Below are positions 59,162 through 64,000 of a stretch of DNA of 64,000 bases, one piece after another. The position numbers were made by a program, and so were the translations under genes. The number at the start of each line of letters is the position of its first letter. The stretch's first letter is position 1. The notes beneath the pieces were generated by a model, which saw only the letters and a program-made list of their open reading frames with translations, was not told the origin of the DNA and ran no database searches. Location: positions 23,235,754 to 23,299,753 of the forward strand of contig CAIIXF020000011.1 of NCBI GenBank assembly GCA_903813345.2, written 5' to 3'. The DNA comes from Owenia fusiformis. Taxonomy: Eukaryota > Annelida > Polychaeta > Sabellida > Oweniidae.

Positions 59162-61095
59162 AACAAACTCAAATCTTCCACTGTATCTGGCCTGTAACAC
59201 GCAGTGCACTGAAGCTTAACCGATTATAACCCACTCACTCAGTTACATGTCAACTCACAACACCTCCAGTTGAATACTCAATGCAAAAGATATCAAATTT
59301 CCAGATTAGATCGTGGACCATTTACCTTTTATAAGAGTCAGTGTGAAGTTTACGTTGGATAAACATTTCGCATTGGGTCTGATGAGAAAACGCCTATCGG
59401 CCCTTAACTATTATTTCACATAATACCCGAGGCTCATTGTTTATCCGGAATCTTGACATAAACATTGGAACATTGGACTTCTGCTATATTATATTGCAAA
59501 TCAAGTGTGCCGATATACAAGTTATTATATGATGTGATTAATTATAAGATGCACCAATACTAACTATTATCATATACATATACGTGGTAAAAACCATGCT
59601 CATCCTGTTAATTTCTATATTATTGGTTTTGATCGTACATTAGATCACATGACAGTCACATGTTATACTACATATTGACACACATCTGGGCCTCTGACCC
59701 AATTCTACTTTATCTGCTCCAGATGTTTTATTTGTGTACATAGTGAAAAGTAAGGCTAAATACTTTTCCTACGGCTATGAAAAAAGGAGGTACTTACATG
59801 TATGTACGTATTCATGTTCAACTGACAGGAACTTCAACAGAGTAGTAGGTATGTGAATCGTAATTCCTCTGTATTTTGTACTAGGAAACCCAAACTAAGC
59901 TGCTGTCTCAATAAAGGCCGGTCGCTGACTAGATGTATCTTCGAGCAGTTTCTGTCAGCTTATTATTTTGAAACGGGGAACTGTTACTCTTAATACATTA
60001 GAAAGAGAAAGATACTCAACACCAAAAATAAAAAAATAAATAAAAAAAGAATTGACGCGGGAGAAGATTTCAACCTAGAAAGCCTCCAGCTCTCATATAA
60101 AGGATTGGTATCGATATGGTGAACTGAATTCAACAATGTTTTTCTCTTAAACCAATTATTAAAAACATTCTGTAAAAAAACACGGTCCTTTAGGTAATAT
60201 TTGACCGATTGTAATGACCGATTGGCAACAGTTTAATGCAAAAATTATTTATATATATTTTATATAACTGTTTTCGTTAACATTTTTTGTTTTTAGTGCA
60301 ATTGTTTTTTGTTCCTTTCTACCAATTCTTGAGAATGAAATAAAATGTCTTTCCGAACATTGTTGGAACAAAATAGCATATACATTTTCTTAGACCTCTC
60401 AATATTATAGTTATACAAAGGAAATGTTGGTTGATTTTACAAGTATGCAAAACCTTAAAGCAATACCCCCCAAAATAGATACATATTAAGATAAACCTTT
60501 TGATTTCATTAACAAGACACTTTTTAAAATCAACCAAACTTTCCTTTGTACAATTACAATATTGAGAGACCTAAACACATTGTGTTTGTCGTTTCGTTCC
60601 AATGAGCTTCGAATAGATGTTTCATTTCATTTCGAACATATGATATCAAGAACAAAAGAAGTTTTTTATGTGTTTTCTAAAACAATATAGAGAAAAGTAT
60701 ATAAATATATTTCAAAGTATAATGTTACCATTCCAAAGATGACCATTAAATTGACGATGTGTAAAATTTTCAGAATGTTTTGATAACTGGTTTAAGAGAA
60801 ACGCGTGTTCAAAAAGTTCACCATATCGATACCACTCCTTTTAGCTATTATCGACCCTCTATTTGCATCATTTTGCATGGCGGTTTTGTTGTCGCAGGTA
60901 AAACTTTCGATATATGATAATAGTAAGGCTTTCGATTACGTCCTCCTATTACAGAATATTAGGCATGTACTCAGAATTTATTCCAATTATCCTTTAAAAT
61001 CGGCCAAGTCCCTTTTCACCCTGATCAGTGTGATCATTTAAAATCAACTCATTTGAAATCAATTCTCTGGTGTACTAGTTAGAATAAGCTGGATT
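59162..61095. other. intergenic, no gene seen
   Basis: AT-rich spacer with A-runs (60020-60050) and scattered short ORFs lacking family resemblance. Confidence 0.5.
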
Positions 61096-61165
61096 CTGTC
61101 GCTGCAGGCTGGGATTGAACCCAGGACCTTGGCATCGGGAGTCCCGTGTGCTAACCTAAAAGTTT
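61096..61165 (-). repeat. tRNA-like SINE head (not a functional tRNA)
   Basis: On the - strand, GTTAGCACACGGGACTCCCG is followed by CCAAGGTCCTGGGTTCAATC, i.e. a D-arm-like block and a B box with a perfect 5-bp T stem (CTGGG/CCCAG). The anticodon stem is mismatched and no proper acceptor stem is seen, so it is a tRNA-derived repeat. Confidence 0.55.
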
Positions 61166-61433
61166 GAGATTTTCTGTGAAGTTGAGATGTTTTCTGTAAT
61201 TATGATCTCTTAAGATGAAACATAGGGAGCTCTGTCATTTATATTATATGTAAAATTTAATCTACCCCAGCATCCACACACTTTTAGATAATCACTATTA
61301 ACAATAATATGTATTTTTAATACATATTTATTTTAGTCAATACAAAATATTTATTAATACAGCTACAGTTTTGTCCAGACTTTAGGGAACAAAATAATTG
61401 AATATAATGTTGTAAAGTCAATCTGTAATCACG

Positions 61434-61555
61434 GAAAATCAGTTCATTCTAAGCTTACGTTTAAATGATCCCGTTTATCTCCTCTACCCAGTGGGCATGC
61501 CCACCCCCCCCCCCCTGAAAATCAGTTCATTCTAAGCTTACGTTTAAAGGATCCC
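61434..61555. repeat. direct repeat (about 38 bp, two copies)
   Basis: GAAAATCAGTTCATTCTAAG, continuing through CTTACGTTTAAA and GATCCCGTTT, occurs at 61434 and 61517. The copies are separated by CTCCTCTACCCAGTGGGCAT and a poly-C tract. Followed at 61579-61612 by a fragment of a common repeat end (GGATCCGCCACTGCT). Confidence 0.8.
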
Positions 61556-61811
61556 GTTTCTGATTCAAAATCTCTCCCACCCCCTTTGTTAGCTTCTGGA
61601 TCCGCCACTGCTTGCTACACTTAGTCTAATTTGTAATAGATTGATACGTTTAGCTTAAAACCTCTAAATATTTGTTTCACCCTAGATTTATATGTATTTT
61701 GTAGGCCAAGGTGAAAATCGGTGTGAAACCATTTATAACTTGATGTACATGAATACTATAGTTCTAACGTTAAAGAAGTAATAGTATACACACTGGCTGT
61801 CGAGTTCAAGA

Positions 61812-62097
61812 ATGTGGATTTTTTCGTGCATTTTCACTCTTGCGATAGTCTTTCTTCTCAGGCGATACTTCGACCCGAAAAAGAGGATCTTATCCCGGAT
61901 ACCTGGTCCAAAAGGAATACCGTTTCTCGGAAATGCGCTACAAATAGATCCGATCAACATTCACAGGGATCTGTTGTCATTGAAGGAGACCTATGGGGAG
62001 ATATTCAAACTGGACTTTGCTGGCGACCAAGTGGTGGTTTTAAATAGTCATGCTGCCATATACGAAGCTCTTGTGACAAAGTCTAAGGAATATGCAG
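61812..62097 (+). CDS. cytochrome P450, first exon (partial gene)
   Basis: ATG at 61812; 95 codons plus one base to a GT donor (GCAG|GTATAT) in phase 1. Residues 1-17 form the hydrophobic membrane anchor, followed by RR and KKR charges, then the proline hinge PGPKGIPFLGN (31-41). The LKETYGEIFKLDFAG block and VVVLNSHAAIYEALV correspond to the beta-1 region of microsomal P450s of the CYP1/2/17 type. The haem-binding cysteine region would be in later exons, none of which is visible before the window ends. Role: membrane-bound ER monooxygenase; substrate unknown. The ORF runs on for 275 bases into the intron, which is not coding. Confidence 0.85.
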
Positions 62098-62570
62098 GTA
62101 TATTTGTATTTCTACATTTGTTGATTAGTGGGTGTTATTTAAGGTGGGTTAAAGAATCAGAATTATGGGGAGGGGTGGCAAAATTGCAAGCAACGTGTAC
62201 AACTGACTTAATATATCCTTACTCTCTCAAATACAATAGCTTCCGAAAGATCCGCATTATGTCTGTATATGAATTGATTATTAAAGTTTCAAAGTGCAAA
62301 ATGGGAAACATGTTTAAATTCTCCCAAATAATAAATACGGTAGAAAAAATAATACATTATAAAAAGCTTTAGTCTTCCTTGATGCACTTGACATATATCG
62401 AGGAATGATATGAGGCGAGCCCAAGACTATTCTAAAATTGAACATTTTTATTAAGCTTGCTCGCTAGATCTGATTCTCCCTTTAAATGTTACAAAACAGG
62501 AAAACCTTTTATTTGAACTATGGCTTGTGGTTCCTCATTTCTCTCATTGCGTGAATACAGAGTGCACATA
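62098..62570. other. P450 intron 1, first part
   Basis: Open-frame continuation without P450 resemblance, then AT-rich sequence up to the TA target of the next element. No second exon seen. Confidence 0.5.
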
Positions 62571-62572
62571 TA

Positions 62573-64000
62573 CAGGGTGTTCCATATGTTTCAGGAATGA
62601 TGCTGTATTTTAGTGTTTGTCTTTTCAATCGATCTGAATTTTTTAAAAAAATGTGTCCAAATATGTTGTGTTTAAGTTGGGAAAGTTTCATATCATGAAG
62701 CTCAATAGATTTAATGATACCGTTGCTATAGTAACCCAGGGGTAAGGTAGGTGGAGCAGGTGTGGCAACGAGCAAAACATGAAATATTTGTAAATTAACA
62801 GTCGTTTTTTGTATCAAGTGTTAGAAAGTATTAGGTCGTCAAAGTTACATCAAAATTGTCAAAAATTAAAGCAAAAATTAAAGTGAATTCTTTGAAATTA
62901 AAATAATTGTCATTATTGATGGTATCACAATTGACACCCATGGCATGACATGACATGAGTCACAAATGAGAATGATCACTGGTCATTTTGGCTGAGCGTG
63001 CAGCCACATCAGATGTTTTGGATTATCTGTCTCAGATTCCCTTGATTTGAATCCCTTGTAGTTGTACCGCTCATACACTCTTGAGGTTGTTGTCATTAAG
63101 TCCCCATTTTGGACTGTTGTGCGTTACCTAACACCCCAGTCACATTTCCTACGGCGACCTTGCGGTCTATCATTTCTGCGGCCAGTAGCTTTTCTACGCT
63201 CGCCGCAGAATTGCTGCGCTCTCATACTTTTGCAGTCACATTTCCCACGGCAGCCGCACGGTGAATTTTAAATTTCTATTAATAAATAGTAGTTTTTTTC
63301 ATTTTATTTACATCAGGACACTTTATAAATGTTATTCAAAGTGCTAGGATGTAATATCAAATGAAAAGTGATCGTGAAACATTGACAAATAATGATTCAA
63401 TCTTTTTGAGCCAGTTGATTTCTACGGAGACCACAGAAATGAACAAATATTATAACTCCGAGTTATAATTTCTACGCCTTCCCTGCGGCCTGTAAAAATC
63501 TGCATACGCCGTACGGAGGCCGCAAGGCGAGCGTAGTTTTTCTACGCTCGCCGCAGAAACTCACCGATTTAATTGTTCTGCGGTCGACTTGCGGCCGCCG
63601 TGCAACAAATGTGACTGGGATGTTAGTTGAAATTTTATCTTTTACTAATGACATTTTCACTTTTCAAGATTGCCACTCAGACAAAATGACCTGTGATTAT
63701 TCTCCTTTGGTACCCATGACATGACGGGTTTTTCAATTGTGATATATCATCAATGATGACAATTCTTTTTAATTTCCAGCAATTCACTTTCATTTTTGCT
63801 TAATTTTTGACTTTGAAGCAACTATGACAACCTAAGACTTACCCACACTTCATACAAAAAACGACTATTTCTACAAATATGACATATATTTTGCCGGTTG
63901 TTACACCTGCTCACCTACCCTATCCCTGGGTTACTATAGCAACCATATTATCAGGTCTATTGACATTGATGATATAAAACTTTCTCAATTCATTCACAAC
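62573..64000. mobile_element. long-inverted-repeat element with mariner-like end, cut by the window edge
   Basis: CAGGGTGTTCCATATGTTTC starts at 62573 after TA. The left arm (to about 63000) is mirrored by about 63650-64000: TTGCTATAGTAACCCAGGG pairs with CCCTGGGTTACTATAGCAA, ACAGTCGTTTTTTGTATCAA with a TACAAAAAACGACTATT arm, and AATGATCACTGGTCATTTTG with AAATGACCTGTGATTATT. The right terminus lies beyond the window. The centre has a weak Tc1/mariner-like reading (DSLDLNP at about 63035) and a nested element at 63131. Confidence 0.75.
63131..63623. mobile_element. 493-bp GC-rich MITE nested in the element above
   Basis: ACACCCCAGTCACATTT at the left and AAATGTGACTGGGATGT at the right, bordered by TA (63129-63130 and 63624-63625). 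TTTCTACGCTCGCCGCAGAA occurs near both ends, and GCGGCC/GGCCGC blocks recur. The inner GC content is far above the host sequence. Ends resemble 17436-17608. Confidence 0.85.

Noticed and set aside
60805-61041. Hydrophobic 78-codon ORF, possible signal exon
   Set aside because: It begins at a non-ATG codon, and no downstream exon or family resemblance supports it.
62098-62372. Continuation of the P450 reading frame
   Set aside because: Similarity to P450 stops exactly at a consensus donor (62098-62099); the rest is intron that happens to stay open.

Overview
This window is eukaryotic nuclear DNA. Genes have GT-AG introns, poly(A) signals lie after two of the genes, and the sequence is AT-rich and crowded with repeats. 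The gene content is a 12-TM monocarboxylate-type carrier, a cluster of secreted PAN/apple plus C-type-lectin proteins, a secreted beta-rich/PAN protein and a microsomal P450. With many mariner-type and foldback elements, this suggests a marine invertebrate (echinoderm-, hemichordate- or mollusc-like). I cannot fix the phylum from sequence alone.

Layout. 0-1.2 kb: possible last exon of an upstream + strand gene and its 3' flank. 1.19-4.02 kb: a 2.8-kb foldback transposon with a 5-bp target duplication. 7.7-23.1 kb: an SLC16-like (MCT) gene whose eight coding exons join in frame to 617 codons. Its 7.8-kb second intron holds a 2.9-kb TTAA-flanked element filled with a ~444-bp tandem array, and a 19-bp array; another intron holds a 44-bp array.

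25-55.4 kb: a C-type-lectin cluster. Every gene is built as exon 1 (signal peptide + PAN/apple), exon 2 (first half of the lectin domain) and exon 3 (second half), with phase-1 joins throughout. There are two complete + strand genes (33.4-36.1 and 50.8-55.3 kb), one complete - strand gene (46.5-48.4 kb) followed by two tandem 2.1-kb copies that lost the signal peptide, and three decayed copies (25.3, 28.7-30.5 and 31.2-31.8 kb). The paralogs serve as empty-site references that date and delimit transposon insertions.

57.8-59.1 kb: a secreted gene with an unfamiliar beta-rich domain and a C-terminal PAN domain, also opening on a phase-1 exon. 61.8-62.1 kb: first exon of a clan-2-like cytochrome P450 whose later exons are outside the window. 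From 62.57 kb to the end: a long inverted-repeat element with a second element nested in it.

How the genes fit together: the lectin cluster looks like a fast-turnover recognition or defence family (tandem, inverted and truncated copies, exon-phase symmetry). The transporter and P450 are unrelated flanking genes. The most distinctive property of the window is its density of long inverted repeats, several of them very large palindromes with mariner-like or unassigned ends.
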